DNA of 64,000 nucleotides from Bacillus cereus group sp. RP43 (GCF_040459645.1 NZ_JARVHQ010000002.1:372001-436000); one strand, 5' to 3'; shown: positions 35,713-44,566, counted from the stretch's first letter. The notes: generated from the sequence alone by a model not told the origin. Made by a program: numbers and translations.

Positions 35713-35817
35713 TATAGGATACCGTCACATTGATAAATATAATTACCTAAAATATAAGTTATATTCTAATATTTTATTGCTGATAACTGACGGTATCATT
35801 ATATTTCATTCTGCAGC

Positions 35818-36465
35818 TTATTTAGAAGAGTTATGTACATTTCGAAGAAGTTCTTCAATAAGTTTTGTTTTTTCATTCACCTTTGTGGCATATGTGAAAT
35901 CACCATAACAATATGGATACCTAAAATTATTTTTATTTCCACCACAAGTGTACATCGCTGGATTTTGATCAACTTTCATCTTAGAAAACTTTTTAGCCGA
36001 ATCTTCCGAGTGTTGTTTAACTTCTTGACTGGCAATAAAATCAATATACCCTGGTCCCATATTATAGCTTTGAATAATTGCATCCATGCTAACATCTTTT
36101 TCCGTTCCATATTTGTACATTTTAGCAAAGTGTTTTACCCCTTGTTCAATGCTCAAGCTTGTCTCTTGAATTTCATTTGGCTTTAATCCAAGTGATTCAG
36201 ATGACTGCATAGGGTCGTTTCCCTCACCTCTACTCTCTTGGTACATAATTCCTAATAAAACTGCTGTTTTCCCTCCTAAATTATATTTTTCTAATTCTTT
36301 TTTCAAGGTAGGCTCATATTGCAATACACGTTTTTCGGTAGCGAGCGCTTTATTTTGTTGAATATTAGTTTTATGATTAATATATAGTATTCCAAGCATT
36401 GTTCCTAAACCTAAAATACTAATAAGGAATACTTTAATAATTTGTTTTTTACTCATATCCTTCAT
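35818..36465 (-). CDS. Lysozyme-like membrane-anchored muramidase
   Basis: 215 aa from ATG at 36465 (AGGAG 6 bases upstream). An N-terminal anchor (IIKVFLISILGLGTMLGILY) and a CwlT-type lysozyme-like domain: YNLGGKTAVLLGIMYQESRG holds the catalytic Glu, followed by SIEQGVKHFAKMYKYG and AIIQSYNMGPGYIDFI. In mobile elements such enzymes open the cell wall for the conjugation machine. It lies beside an FtsK-like/replication module, which fits that role; an NlpC/P60 partner domain is absent. Confidence 0.85.
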   Translation of the reverse strand: MKDMSKKQIIKVFLISILGLGTMLGILYINHKTNIQQNKALATEKRVLQYEPTLKKELEKYNLGGKTAVLLGIMYQESRGEGNDPMQSSESLGLKPNEIQETSLSIEQGVKHFAKMYKYGTEKDVSMDAIIQSYNMGPGYIDFIASQEVKQHSEDSAKKFSKMKVDQNPAMYTCGGNKNNFRYPYCYGDFTYATKVNEKTKLIEELLRNVHNSSK

Positions 36466-36603
36466 ATATTTCTCCTCGTATAAGAAATTCAATTTTTCAA
36501 TGGCGGTTGGTTATTTACAAAATATATAATAATCATCTATTTCTCTACCCCTTTCAGACTCAAATTTATTTCTTTTAGGTTTAAAGTTTAATATAGAAAT
36601 TTA

Positions 36604-36650
36604 AAGATAAGATAAAGATAAGATAAAGATAAAATAAAGAAAAGATAAAG
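36604..36650. repeat. AGATAA-type short tandem repeats
   Basis: Purine-rich run of AGATAAGATAA-like units, imperfect, 47 bases. May be a DNA-unwinding-like tract or simple low complexity. Confidence 0.5.
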
Positions 36651-36671
36651 TGCATTTTTAGAGCACTTTAA

Positions 36672-36797
36672 AAAGATATTGGTACAAACGAATATGTGGG
36701 ACAAGTTGTAGATATGAATGGATATAGTGATAATCGAGAGGTTATCATACAAGTTATTAATTATGGAGATATCATTCTAGAAGAAGTTTTACTTTAA
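36672..36797 (+). pseudogene. Small gene tail fragment
   Basis: An open stretch DIGTNEYVGQVVDMNGYSDN then EVIIQVINYGDIILEEVLL and stop; no start codon and a stop directly upstream. Unrecognised. Confidence 0.35.
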
Positions 36798-36865
36798 ATT
36801 TACTTTGCTCATTTACCGCCTTCTAACAATCAGCATCACACATGGCTTAATACATTACTGAAAAG

Positions 36866-36893
36866 AAAAAAGCTCTGCACTATGCAGGCTTTC
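36866..36893 (-). terminator. Terminator of the replication/translocase operon
   Basis: AAAGC-CTGCA arms with one bulge, T-run on the minus transcript. Confidence 0.6.
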
Positions 36894-36894
36894 T

Positions 36895-37506
36895 TTATGA
36901 TTTCACCGCTAAATTTTTCATAAAACTTTCTATAGAATTCGCCTGAAATATACGTAAATGAGGAGATTGAACGTCGTAATGTTTGCCAGTAATGATAAGG
37001 ATTGAAGGAAAGAATTTAGAAACTTTCGGTTGCCAGGATTCATTGTGCCATTCTTGGCTATGGAAGTATAACTCGTATCTGTTTATCTTATCTTGCATTA
37101 TTTTTTTACTGTACACTGACTTTTGAACTTCAATAAAGAATGGTGATCTACGCCATATAGTAAAAGCATCCGGCTCCATATATTCTTTCCCATACTTTGG
37201 TTCAACTTTAAATAGTTTAGGATTTTCATAATGAACGAGTTGTTTGTATACGTCCACAATACCAAGGAAATGAGGGATTTTTTGACTTGTCTTTCTGATA
37301 GAACTTGGCTGCGGAAAATAAATGTATGGGTGCTGTAATACGTTAGCATCAACATAGCCGTCTCTTCTTAATCGTTTCATAACCGTATTACAACAAGTTA
37401 CCGCATTCTTTAAGCCTTGAAAATGCAAGTCAATAATATCGTCACGGGACATACATCTAAATCGCTTCAAATCATTCAAAATTCCTTTATCTCTACTCTT
37501 CATCAT
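36895..37506 (-). CDS. Replication-relaxation family protein
   Basis: 203 aa with an N-terminal winged helix (LNDLKRFRCMSRDDIIDLHF, then VMKRLRRDGYVDANVLQHPY) and a C-terminal nuclease-like alpha/beta part (YMEPDAFTIWRRSPFFIEVQ with D..E-x-Q). This matches the replication-relaxation family of plasmids and integrative elements, thought to act at the element origin. It overlaps the end of the FtsK-like gene by 14 bases. The D-E-x-Q/K pattern hints at a nuclease core; that is inference. Confidence 0.75.
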   Translation of the reverse strand: MMKSRDKGILNDLKRFRCMSRDDIIDLHFQGLKNAVTCCNTVMKRLRRDGYVDANVLQHPYIYFPQPSSIRKTSQKIPHFLGIVDVYKQLVHYENPKLFKVEPKYGKEYMEPDAFTIWRRSPFFIEVQKSVYSKKIMQDKINRYELYFHSQEWHNESWQPKVSKFFPSILIITGKHYDVQSPHLRIFQANSIESFMKNLAVKS

Positions 37507-38659
37507 CTAACACCCCAAATAACGGAATTTCTTCTTGCGATGAATTCTGGAGTATTTTCTCCTCTTTAGACATGCGATATGGTTCAACAATTTGTTTCGC
37601 CTTACTTAATTCCAAATAAGGAGCTTGCACTTTCTTTAATCCATTTCGTTTTAAAATCATTTGGCCTGATAGCTCTAAATGCTCTGAACCAGGAGTACCC
37701 ATGATATTACTATTAATTACACTATCACATTTAAAGCCAATTCTTACGGTCATATTGAGCTTTAACTTACCATCTAACACTTTCGCATCTGGCCGCTGCA
37801 TACTAAGCATAAGAAACACCCCAAGTGATCGGCCGACCGCTGAGATCTTTTCAATTGTAGTCATACACTCTTTTTCATCTTTTAGCATGGCCACTTCATC
37901 GATAGCAAGTAGAATATATGCTTTTGGATGATCAGGATTTAATTTGTTGTACGCATCAATATGATCAACTTCATATTCTTCCATAAGTTTTCTTCGTTCT
38001 CTGATTTCCTTCCATAACTTTTGAAGCATTATTTTCATTTCAATTTCTTCCATACAAACTTCTTTCACATGCTTCACTCTACGCAAAAAATGAAATTCAG
38101 AGTTTTTTAAGTCACCAAGGTACAAATGCAACTTTTCAGGAGACATATATTGAATAAGTGTGGATAATACAACACGTACCATACTACTTTTCCCGCTTCC
38201 CGTTTCTCCTGCTATTAATAAGTGTGGTGTATTGGAATCAACCATATCGTACGTAATCGTTTTTCCAAATTGATCCCGGCCAACCACAACAGGAAGACGG
38301 TATTCTTTTAATAATGGCTGCCATTCTTTATAACAGTACTTGTAAGGTTTTAGTCCAGCAGCTGAATGGAATGCATGTAGTACAAACTTTTTCATATCCC
38401 CTTCAATCGTAAGATTCCGTCCTAATATTTGCTGAAAACAGAACCACTTCTTTTCGATTTTCTGTGGATCTAATCCGTTTGGGATGGTAAATACATATCT
38501 CACGCTTTCTTTCGAAGAGGAAACATTATGTATCTTTGGATAAATAGGCACTTTTCCCCCACGCGTTTGATGTTCCGTATATAAACCTGCTTTTCCGAAC
38601 ACCTCCATAAGCTGATTCCTTAACCTTTGCGTACGAAACCACTCCTTTATAATTCCCAT
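37493..38659 (-). CDS. FtsK/SpoIIIE-type DNA translocase
   Basis: 388 aa soluble motor. Walker A in LLIAGETGSGKSSMVRVVLS (about residue 155), Walker B YILLAIDEVAML, and RVGIGFKCDSVINSNIM-like sensor region. Lacks the N-terminal membrane domain of chromosomal FtsK and the gamma domain, like the Tra/Rep-associated translocases of integrative elements. The small two-helix membrane protein encoded just upstream may anchor it. Moves element DNA during transfer or replication. Confidence 0.85.
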   Translation of the reverse strand: MGIIKEWFRTQRLRNQLMEVFGKAGLYTEHQTRGGKVPIYPKIHNVSSSKESVRYVFTIPNGLDPQKIEKKWFCFQQILGRNLTIEGDMKKFVLHAFHSAAGLKPYKYCYKEWQPLLKEYRLPVVVGRDQFGKTITYDMVDSNTPHLLIAGETGSGKSSMVRVVLSTLIQYMSPEKLHLYLGDLKNSEFHFLRRVKHVKEVCMEEIEMKIMLQKLWKEIRERRKLMEEYEVDHIDAYNKLNPDHPKAYILLAIDEVAMLKDEKECMTTIEKISAVGRSLGVFLMLSMQRPDAKVLDGKLKLNMTVRIGFKCDSVINSNIMGTPGSEHLELSGQMILKRNGLKKVQAPYLELSKAKQIVEPYRMSKEEKILQNSSQEEIPLFGVLDDEE

Positions 38660-38674
38660 TACTCCCTTCCCTCC

Positions 38675-38995
38675 TTAAAACATGATTACGATACGAACAA
38701 ATACATATCCAATCAAGCAAACTCCACCAATTCGCGTGCCGTGATAAATACCTTCGCTTACAAATTTAGCTGCTGATATATAGTCATGTCGCACCAAGTA
38801 TTTTTCTAACATGACTGCTCCGATTAAAATCGTTCCCATAACTCCTAATGCAATGTAAGTATGTAATACCTGATCCGACATATGAAGGAATGCGAAAGGA
38901 CTTAATGAATTGTATTTACGGATTTTCTGTTCTTTATCTTTGTATGACCGATCCATAAACTCGCGAAAAGGAATTGTTTCCTTCCTAGTACGCAT
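38675..38995 (-). CDS. Small two-helix membrane protein of the transfer module
   Basis: 106 aa: basic cytoplasmic N-terminus, helix 1 LHTYIALGVMGTILIGAVML and helix 2 GGVCLIGYVFVRIVIMF. AGGGGG before the ATG and 15 bases to the translocase gene. Probable membrane partner of the FtsK-like motor; no known family. Confidence 0.65.
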   Translation of the reverse strand: MRTRKETIPFREFMDRSYKDKEQKIRKYNSLSPFAFLHMSDQVLHTYIALGVMGTILIGAVMLEKYLVRHDYISAAKFVSEGIYHGTRIGGVCLIGYVFVRIVIMF

Positions 38996-39057
38996 TTAAA
39001 TGCCCCCTTTATAAACAGAATTTAGAATGTAGATATTACATAGCTTCATCTACTTAA

Positions 39058-39164
39058 TACCGTGGTAGTTTTACCTTGGTAGAAATCCTGATAAATACTG
39101 TGGTAATTATTCGCAACTTACTTTGGTAAACTCGTATTCTTCTATCTTAATAAATACCGTGGTA
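39058..39164. repeat. Five iteron-like sites (TACYNTGGTA)
   Basis: TACCGTGGTA 39058, TACCTTGGTA 39072, TACTGTGGTA 39096, TACTTTGGTA 39119, TACCGTGGTA 39155. Each is near-palindromic and all lie on one strand between divergent transcription units. Candidate operators of the XRE repressor or binding sites for replication initiation. Confidence 0.75.
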
Positions 39165-39182
39165 GCTGCTTTGATACATCAT

Positions 39183-39258
39183 ATTGTGGACAGCTTGTAC
39201 ATTATGTAAAAAACTTTTGCCGTCTATGCGAATAGTTTTTTACATTTATGTCCACAAT
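39183..39258. promoter_or_regulatory. Nested inverted repeat, origin- or nick-site-like
   Basis: Outer arms ATTGTGGACA / TGTCCACAAT and inner arms ATGTAAAAAACT / AGTTTTTTACAT are both exact; unpaired central loop of 18 bases. Sits between the iterons and the repressor start. Confidence 0.7.
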
Positions 39259-39286
39259 GTTGAAAATAGGTTCAGGAGGGATTTAA

Positions 39287-39517
39287 GTGTTTTGGAAATT
39301 CGGAGGGAAAAACCGAACGAAATTAGGTGATTTTTTAGATCGGAATGGCTTCACCCAAAATGATTTAGAAAAGACCGCGAAATTAAGTCGTCCTACAGTT
39401 TCAAAGGCGTGCAATGATAAAGAATACATACCTAGTCCAACTGTAATGAAAAAGATTTTAAAAGTTATTAGGCAAATAAAACCAAACGTTAAATCTACCG
39501 ACTTTTGGGATATGTAA
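39287..39517 (+). CDS. XRE-family repressor-like protein
   Basis: 76 aa with GTG start, AGGAGGG 8 bases upstream. The helix-turn-helix LGDFLDRNGFTQNDLEKTAK and LSRPTVSKACNDKEYIPSPT is complete; basic N-terminus. Divergent from the FtsK/replication genes and next to the iterons and palindrome, so it probably controls that module and itself. Confidence 0.8.
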   Translation: MFWKFGGKNRTKLGDFLDRNGFTQNDLEKTAKLSRPTVSKACNDKEYIPSPTVMKKILKVIRQIKPNVKSTDFWDM

Positions 39518-39550
39518 AAACTGGCTAACTAGAGTCAGTTTTATTTTTTT
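39517..39550 (+). terminator. Terminator of the repressor gene
   Basis: AAAACTG..CAGTTTT with a loosely paired centre, then TTTTTT; overlaps the stop codon. Confidence 0.65.
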
Positions 39551-39570
39551 ACAAAAACCCCTTCATAAGA

Positions 39571-39605
39571 GAACGTATATTCGTGTATAATAAGAACAGA
39601 TGTTC
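39571..39605 (+). promoter_or_regulatory. uvrX promoter with two SOS boxes
   Basis: GAAC-AGAT-GTTC (39594-39605) is a perfect LexA box; GAAC-GTAT-ATTC (39571-39582) has one mismatch. TATAAT at 39586-39591 lies between them, so LexA would block the promoter. Confidence 0.85.
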
Positions 39606-39627
39606 TTATTATTAAGGAGGTGTAAAG

Positions 39628-40893
39628 GTGTATGACTACTCAATTTTGCCGAATCGAATTGTTTTATGTGTAGATCTTCGTAGTTTTTATGCAAGCGTGT
39701 CCTGTATCAAGATGGGCTTAGACCCACTGCATACCAAATTAGCTGTAGTAGGAGATGTGAAGAGAAATGGCTCTATTGTTTTGGCTGCAACACCACCATT
39801 AAAGGCATTAGGTGTTAAGAAAATGGCAAGGTTGTACGAAATACCACGGCGTAAAGACATTCTTGTGGTAAACCCAATCATGGGAACTTATATAAAATGC
39901 TCAAATTACATAACAAAATTAGCTCTACAATACGTTCCTATTGAAGATTTTCACCAATACAGCATCGATGAATTCTTTATGGATATTACAAATAGTATCC
40001 ATTTGTTTGCCAATGAGCCATATGAATTCGCGTTAAAATTCAAACGTGAAATATATAAGAAAACAAGAATTGAATGCACGATTGGGATTGGGCCTAATCC
40101 TTTAATGAGTAAGATCGCTTTAGATGTGGAAGCGAAGAAGACAAAAGACTGCATCGCATATTGGAAGTACGAAGATGTACCCATAAAATTATGGCCGATA
40201 CGACCACTTAGTAAGTTTTGGGGAATTTCGAGTAAAACAGAAGCAAAGTTAAATCGAAAAGGAATACATTCAATTGAAGACTTAGCGAAATATCCGCTCA
40301 AATACTTAAAACAAAGTTTTGGAGTTATTGGCGAAGAATTACACCTACATAGCAACGGCATTGATTTTAGCCGCATTGCAGAAAAATACATACCAGCAAC
40401 AACTTCAATTGGTAAGAGCCAAATACTCATGCGTGATTACACAATAGAAGAATTTCCAATTATCCTTCTGGAACATATCGAAGAAGTTTGCTATCGGCTG
40501 CGAAGACATAATAAACTTGCTCAAACCATACAATTTTCTATTGGTTATAGTAAAAATTACGCTGGCGGTTTCAGGAAAACTCACACTTTGAACCGACCTA
40601 CCAATTTAACAATGGATATTTATCGAATTTGTACATACTTTTTACATGAGTTATATACGGGTGAACCCCTAAGATCGATTAATGTTTCTTTAACCAACTT
40701 AATCAATGAAGGCGAAGAACAAATCTCTCTTTTCGATAACATCATACAACGCGAAAAAGAAATAAAATTAACTAAGGTAATGGATGAAATACGCACTAAA
40801 TTTGGCAAGAACAGCATATTAAGAGGCATTTCTTATACAAATAGTGCTACAGCAAGATACAGAAACACATTGTTAGGGGGACATAAATCATGA
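39628..40893 (+). CDS. uvrX: UvrX-type Y-family DNA polymerase (error-prone)
   Basis: 421 aa with GTG start behind AAGGAGGTG. DinB/UmuC fold: metal-binding Asp in VLCVDLRSFYASVSC, catalytic pair in YSIDEFFMDITN, helix-hairpin-helix near FWGISSKTEAKLNRKGIHSI and little-finger domain in the C-terminal third. Plasmid- and phage-borne UvrX copies replicate past DNA lesions under SOS control, here through the LexA boxes at 39571-39605. Overlaps yolD by 4 bases (ATGA). Confidence 0.93.
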   Translation: MYDYSILPNRIVLCVDLRSFYASVSCIKMGLDPLHTKLAVVGDVKRNGSIVLAATPPLKALGVKKMARLYEIPRRKDILVVNPIMGTYIKCSNYITKLALQYVPIEDFHQYSIDEFFMDITNSIHLFANEPYEFALKFKREIYKKTRIECTIGIGPNPLMSKIALDVEAKKTKDCIAYWKYEDVPIKLWPIRPLSKFWGISSKTEAKLNRKGIHSIEDLAKYPLKYLKQSFGVIGEELHLHSNGIDFSRIAEKYIPATTSIGKSQILMRDYTIEEFPIILLEHIEEVCYRLRRHNKLAQTIQFSIGYSKNYAGGFRKTHTLNRPTNLTMDIYRICTYFLHELYTGEPLRSINVSLTNLINEGEEQISLFDNIIQREKEIKLTKVMDEIRTKFGKNSILRGISYTNSATARYRNTLLGGHKS

Positions 40894-41231
40894 ACAACGC
40901 GAATATGCCAAAAGGAAGAGGAATGGTAAAATGGACTCCGTTCGCTGCGATGCCGGAGCAGTTTGCTGGTATTCGTGAAATCATCAAGGAGAAAAACAAA
41001 GTAACTCGGCCGATCTTAACCGCTGAAGAAAAAGAACTGATCGAGAACATGTTGCTATGTTCCTTATTATCTGAAGAAGAAATACTAATTACATATTATG
41101 AGGATGGTTATTTACTCTCTAGCTACATGACTGTTGTTGGTATTGACCAGCAACATAGTGCTGTTATATGTACCGATGCTTTTTATAATAAAATGAAACT
41201 ACAATTTTCTAATATAATAGACGTAAAATAG
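40890..41231 (+). CDS. yolD: YolD-like accessory protein
   Basis: 113 aa; RGMVKWTPFAAMPEQFAGIR is the hallmark start of the YolD-like family, which almost always follows uvrX/dinB genes in Bacillus mobile elements. C-terminal beta-rich half (ILITYYEDGYLLSSYMTVVG). Probably assists or restrains the polymerase in the way UmuD does for UmuC; mechanism unknown. Start overlaps the uvrX stop. Confidence 0.9.
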   Translation: MNNANMPKGRGMVKWTPFAAMPEQFAGIREIIKEKNKVTRPILTAEEKELIENMLLCSLLSEEEILITYYEDGYLLSSYMTVVGIDQQHSAVICTDAFYNKMKLQFSNIIDVK

Positions 41232-41279
41232 AATGGATTTAAACGATCACGTTTGTATTGTTATAAAGGAGTGTATAAA

Positions 41280-41654
41280 ATGCAAGGGAATCAGATAAGA
41301 AAGAATACAGCAAGAACAGTTATTCATAATGATATAAATAACTATCCCTATTTAAGTATACCCATGATTATCAATGAAAAAGATGGAATGATTTACGAAG
41401 TTTTAAGTGCTGGTTTTCATAATAATGATGCAGCAGCAATGATAACAACAGACGGTTTCGCTACAACCAGGGTAAATACACCTATCGTATCATTAAAAAA
41501 TAGTAATGGTAGCATTCAATTTTACCGCTTACCTTTAGAACTGGAATATTGGGTGCTTTCTTGTATACGTGCTTCTTCAACAGGAAAAAATCCGTTTCCA
41601 TGTAAAGTTGCTTTTGGAATCGTTGACACTAAATTTCATGTGGAATTTAAGTGA
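41280..41654 (+). CDS. Small protein of the SOS operon, 124 aa, unknown
   Basis: ATG at 41280 behind AAAGGAG (the frame opens nine codons earlier without a site). Mixed alpha/beta, LSIPMIINEKDGMIYEVLSA and FATTRVNTPIVSLKNSNGSI. No domain recognised. It follows yolD by about 50 bases before the shared terminator, so probably SOS-induced. Confidence 0.55.
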   Translation: MQGNQIRKNTARTVIHNDINNYPYLSIPMIINEKDGMIYEVLSAGFHNNDAAAMITTDGFATTRVNTPIVSLKNSNGSIQFYRLPLELEYWVLSCIRASSTGKNPFPCKVAFGIVDTKFHVEFK

Positions 41655-41685
41655 AAAAGGAGCAAATTAATTTGCTCCTTTTTAT
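41654..41685 (+). terminator. Terminator of the uvrX operon
   Basis: AAAAAGGAGCAAATT and its exact complement with a 1-2 base loop, then TTTTT. Confidence 0.85.
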
Positions 41686-42130
41686 TTCTAAAGAGGTGAT
41701 AATCGTCTTTATGGTGACCCTATCAGTCAAAGTTTCAATTGAAATAAGTAATATTTTAAAAATCGCTTAGCGTATAAAAAGGTTAAAATATGTGTGTTGC
41801 CCCAGATAGAAAAAGACGTTAATTATATTCCCATTTAAATGCTGATTAATAAGTAAGAATCCCCTATTCTTCTCTATTTACTTATACTTATATTTTTTAT
41901 AATTTATTATGATATAGATATTACTTAAAAGTATTTTTTACAAAATGCTTAATTGTAGTTTTTAGGGATTCAAACTCCGATACCCCACCTTGTTTTCTTA
42001 ATTCACATAATTTTCAAATATCAGAGATTCATATTTTAAGATTTGATATATAATGAAAGCAACCCGTAGTTAGAGTGTTTGCTCCGATTCAAATTATGAG
42101 ATAGTTTGTTCTAACTTTTTTACATTATCT

Positions 42131-42167
42131 AAAAAAGAACTTGTAGGGATTCCTACAAGTTCTTTTT
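42131..42167. repeat. Hairpin repeat, copy B
   Basis: AAAAAAGAACTTGTAGG and complement; same hairpin as 28795-28830 apart from the loop. Confidence 0.7.
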
Positions 42168-42260
42168 GTTCTTCGGATTGACGAATAGTAAGTGTTATTG
42201 GGGATACCGCTAACATTTCGAGAGTCGTCATATATTCTTATGACAAAATGCTGTAGAAAG

Positions 42261-42276
42261 CTTAAGAATTCTTAAG
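42261..42276. promoter_or_regulatory. 16-bp palindrome, copy 1 (CTTAAGAATTCTTAAG)
   Basis: Perfect palindrome, repeated exactly at 44608-44623. One copy lies before the VanRS-like genes and one before the BceAB-like genes. Confidence 0.7.
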
Positions 42277-42350
42277 AACTTTTGCCCCTCTTTCTTAAGG
42301 TTTGGACTCTAGAGTATAATTATGAGTTCAAACCTGTGGGATGATTAGGT

Positions 42351-42775
42351 ATGAAAACCATTCGCTTTCTTATTTCTGTATATAATGCACTAAAAATCAA
42401 TTGGTGCAGCCATTCCAAGTTTAAGGTTTCTTGGAGACAAAATAATTGAAGGACTTGATTTGAAGAAAGTAAATTACATTGTCAAATATGGACTGAGTAC
42501 AGGTGGATTCACAGAAAAATTAATTAAAAGAAGAAATCTCAAGACAATTATTTTATTAGTGGAAAATAATAAGGAATTTTATTTTTTTAATAAAAGCAAA
42601 AGTTAAAGAAAAAGGGAACTTATTAATTGTATATGGATCAGTAATAAATATTGAACAATATATTAGGGAGAACGATATTACGTATATACATTATGTTATT
42701 TCTTGTCTTCTGTTTGCAAGCTTAAGAAAAAGAGAAGATAGAAATGTATCACCTGCTTATGTCTTTAGCTGTTTA
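42351..42775 (+). pseudogene. Decayed SAM-dependent methyltransferase (PmtA/rRNA-dimethylase-like)
   Basis: Start MKTIRFLISVYNALKIN, then in other frames FLGDKIIEGLDLKKVNYIVK, YGLSTGGFTEKLIKRRNLKT and LLIVYGSVINIEQYIREND. These are the first motifs of phospholipid/rRNA adenine methyltransferases (SAM motif normally YGPGTGVFT). At least two frameshifts and lost glycine/proline of the SAM site make it inactive; the C-terminal half is missing. Confidence 0.6.
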
Positions 42776-42802
42776 ATGCGAGAAAAAATATGGAGGAATA
42801 CT

Positions 42803-43489
42803 ATGGAGTCAAACATTCTTATTGTCGATGATGATAAAGAGATTAGAAATCTTATCTCTGTTTATTTGGAAAATGAAGGTCTGAAAACTCAAAAAGCAGA
42901 AGATGCTATGGAAGCTTTACAACTGTTAGAAGAAAAGGAGTTTGATCTGATTATTTTAGATATTATGATGCCTAATATGGATGGTATTGAAGCGTGTATG
43001 AAGATTAGGGAAGACCGCAATATGCCTATCATCATGCTATCTGCAAAATCTGAGGATATAGACAAAATTCATGGTCTAGCCTCTGGTGCAGACGATTATT
43101 TATCAAAACCGTTTAACCCATTGGAATTAATCGCTAGGGTAAAATCCCAATTAAGAAGATTTAAAAAATATAATACGTCAATAGAACATAATAAAAGCAT
43201 TCTAGAAATTGGTGACTTAACCGTGAATACAGATACACGTCAAGTATGGGTAAGAGGAAAGAAAACAAGGTTAACTCCAAAAGAGTTTGATATTCTCGAA
43301 CTACTTGCCTGTAACAAAGGGGTTGTCCTGAGCGTTGCAAAAATATATGAAGCCGTTTGGAAAGAGGTTTTTTATAAATCAGATAATACCGTCATGGTGC
43401 ATATTACAAAAATAAGAGACAAAATTGAAGAGGATTCTAAACATCCCATTTATATTAAAACTGTTTGGGGAATTGGGTATAAAATATGA
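42803..43489 (+). CDS. VanR-like OmpR-family response regulator
   Basis: 228 aa from ATG at 42803 behind GGAGG (nine extra codons upstream lack a site). Receiver: ILIVDDDKEIRNL, phosphorylation Asp in LIILDIMMPNMDGIEA, Lys in DYLSKPFNP. Effector winged helix LTPKEFDILELLACNKGVVL and DNTVMVHITKIRDKI. The overall shape is VanR-like, but no van resistance genes follow; the BceAB-like transporter does. Overlaps the kinase gene by 4 bases. Confidence 0.9.
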   Translation: MESNILIVDDDKEIRNLISVYLENEGLKTQKAEDAMEALQLLEEKEFDLIILDIMMPNMDGIEACMKIREDRNMPIIMLSAKSEDIDKIHGLASGADDYLSKPFNPLELIARVKSQLRRFKKYNTSIEHNKSILEIGDLTVNTDTRQVWVRGKKTRLTPKEFDILELLACNKGVVLSVAKIYEAVWKEVFYKSDNTVMVHITKIRDKIEEDSKHPIYIKTVWGIGYKI

Positions 43490-44562
43490 AGAGAGTTAGT
43501 TTTAGAAGTAAGATCATTATAAAACTTCTTGGTGCTGTAGCAGCTAGTTTTTTTATTTCGTTTAGTTTTACAATCCTCATTTTTCTATTCGTCATAGAAC
43601 CATTATTTAAAGAACACGAAGAATTTGGTATGTTTGAAGCCAATTTGGCATTGTTGTTCTTATTCGCGTTCGCAATCTTTAACTTTATAATAATTTTTTT
43701 AATATTGGTTCGAAAGAAAATAGTATATTTGAAGCTCATTTCGGATAATGTGAATGATATTGCAAATGGAAAACTGGGTTTGACCATTGGGATTAAGGGG
43801 AAGGACGAACTGACCCAACTTGCTCAAAATATCAACTATATGTCCAAGAAATTGGAAAATACATTTGAACAAGAAAGACGATTAGAACGTACAAAAAATG
43901 AACTTATAACCAATGTATCTCATGACTTACGCACACCGTTAACATCTATTATTGGCTATATAGATTTATTAAAAAAAGGGCAATACGACAGTAAAACACA
44001 ATTACAAGAATACCTCGAAACCACTTATTTAAAATCAAAGCGATTGAAATATTTAATTGATGAACTGTTTGAATATACCCGTTTATCAGGCATCGATGCT
44101 AAGTTAAACCTTAATGAAGTTGATTTATCAGGTTTGCTGGAGCAAATAGTTGGAGAATACATTCCTATATTTGAAAAGGAAAGTTTAATCGTTCAAAAAT
44201 TTATCCCGGAAGAAACAATACCTATCTTCATTGATGTAGAAAAAATGGTACGTGTTTATGAAAATCTGTTTGTGAATGCGATAAAGTACAGCATGAAACC
44301 ATCTCAATTATCAATATGTCTGGAACTAATGGGTAACAAAGCAATTTTGAAAATATCAAATAAAGTCGAAAAACCGCCTGTTAGCGACCCCAATAAATTG
44401 TTTGAAAGGTTTTTCAGGGGGGACAAGGCAAGAAAAGATGACCAGGGAAATGGTCTCGGGCTTGCTATCTCAAAAAGAATTGTTGAACTTCATCATGGTA
44501 ATATACATGCAAAATATAAAGACGGCTGGATGTCCTTTATTGTTGAACATCCAATCAAATAG
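43486..44562 (+). CDS. VanS-like sensor histidine kinase
   Basis: 358 aa. Two membrane helices (VAASFFISFSFTILIFLFVI and LALLFLFAFAIFNFIIIFLI) separated by only about 15-20 outside residues, so it probably senses within the membrane or through the transporter, as BceS-type kinases do. HAMP, phosphorylated His (LITNVSHDLRTPLTSIIGYI), N box (VYENLFVNAIKYS) and G boxes (GNGLGLAISKRIVE) are complete. Confidence 0.9.
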   Translation: MKRVSFRSKIIIKLLGAVAASFFISFSFTILIFLFVIEPLFKEHEEFGMFEANLALLFLFAFAIFNFIIIFLILVRKKIVYLKLISDNVNDIANGKLGLTIGIKGKDELTQLAQNINYMSKKLENTFEQERRLERTKNELITNVSHDLRTPLTSIIGYIDLLKKGQYDSKTQLQEYLETTYLKSKRLKYLIDELFEYTRLSGIDAKLNLNEVDLSGLLEQIVGEYIPIFEKESLIVQKFIPEETIPIFIDVEKMVRVYENLFVNAIKYSMKPSQLSICLELMGNKAILKISNKVEKPPVSDPNKLFERFFRGDKARKDDQGNGLGLAISKRIVELHHGNIHAKYKDGWMSFIVEHPIK

Positions 44563-44566
44563 ATTG

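Larger units (their letters stand above)
36466..36894. other. Gene-poor stretch with A-rich repeats
   Basis: Contains AGATAA-type microrepeats (36604-36650), a hairpin at 36647-36670 (AAAGTGC..GCACTTT), a short coding remnant on the plus strand (36672-36797) and the terminator at 36866. Confidence 0.5.
41686..42350. other. Non-coding stretch
   Basis: AT-rich, no supported gene. Holds the hairpin repeat at 42131-42167, the CTTAAGAATTCTTAAG palindrome at 42261 and a promoter-like TATAAT near 42317. Confidence 0.5.

Noticed and set aside
36604..36650. AGATAA microrepeats as replication iterons
   Set aside because: Irregular, low-complexity and shorter than typical iterons; the sites at 39058-39164 are a better candidate.
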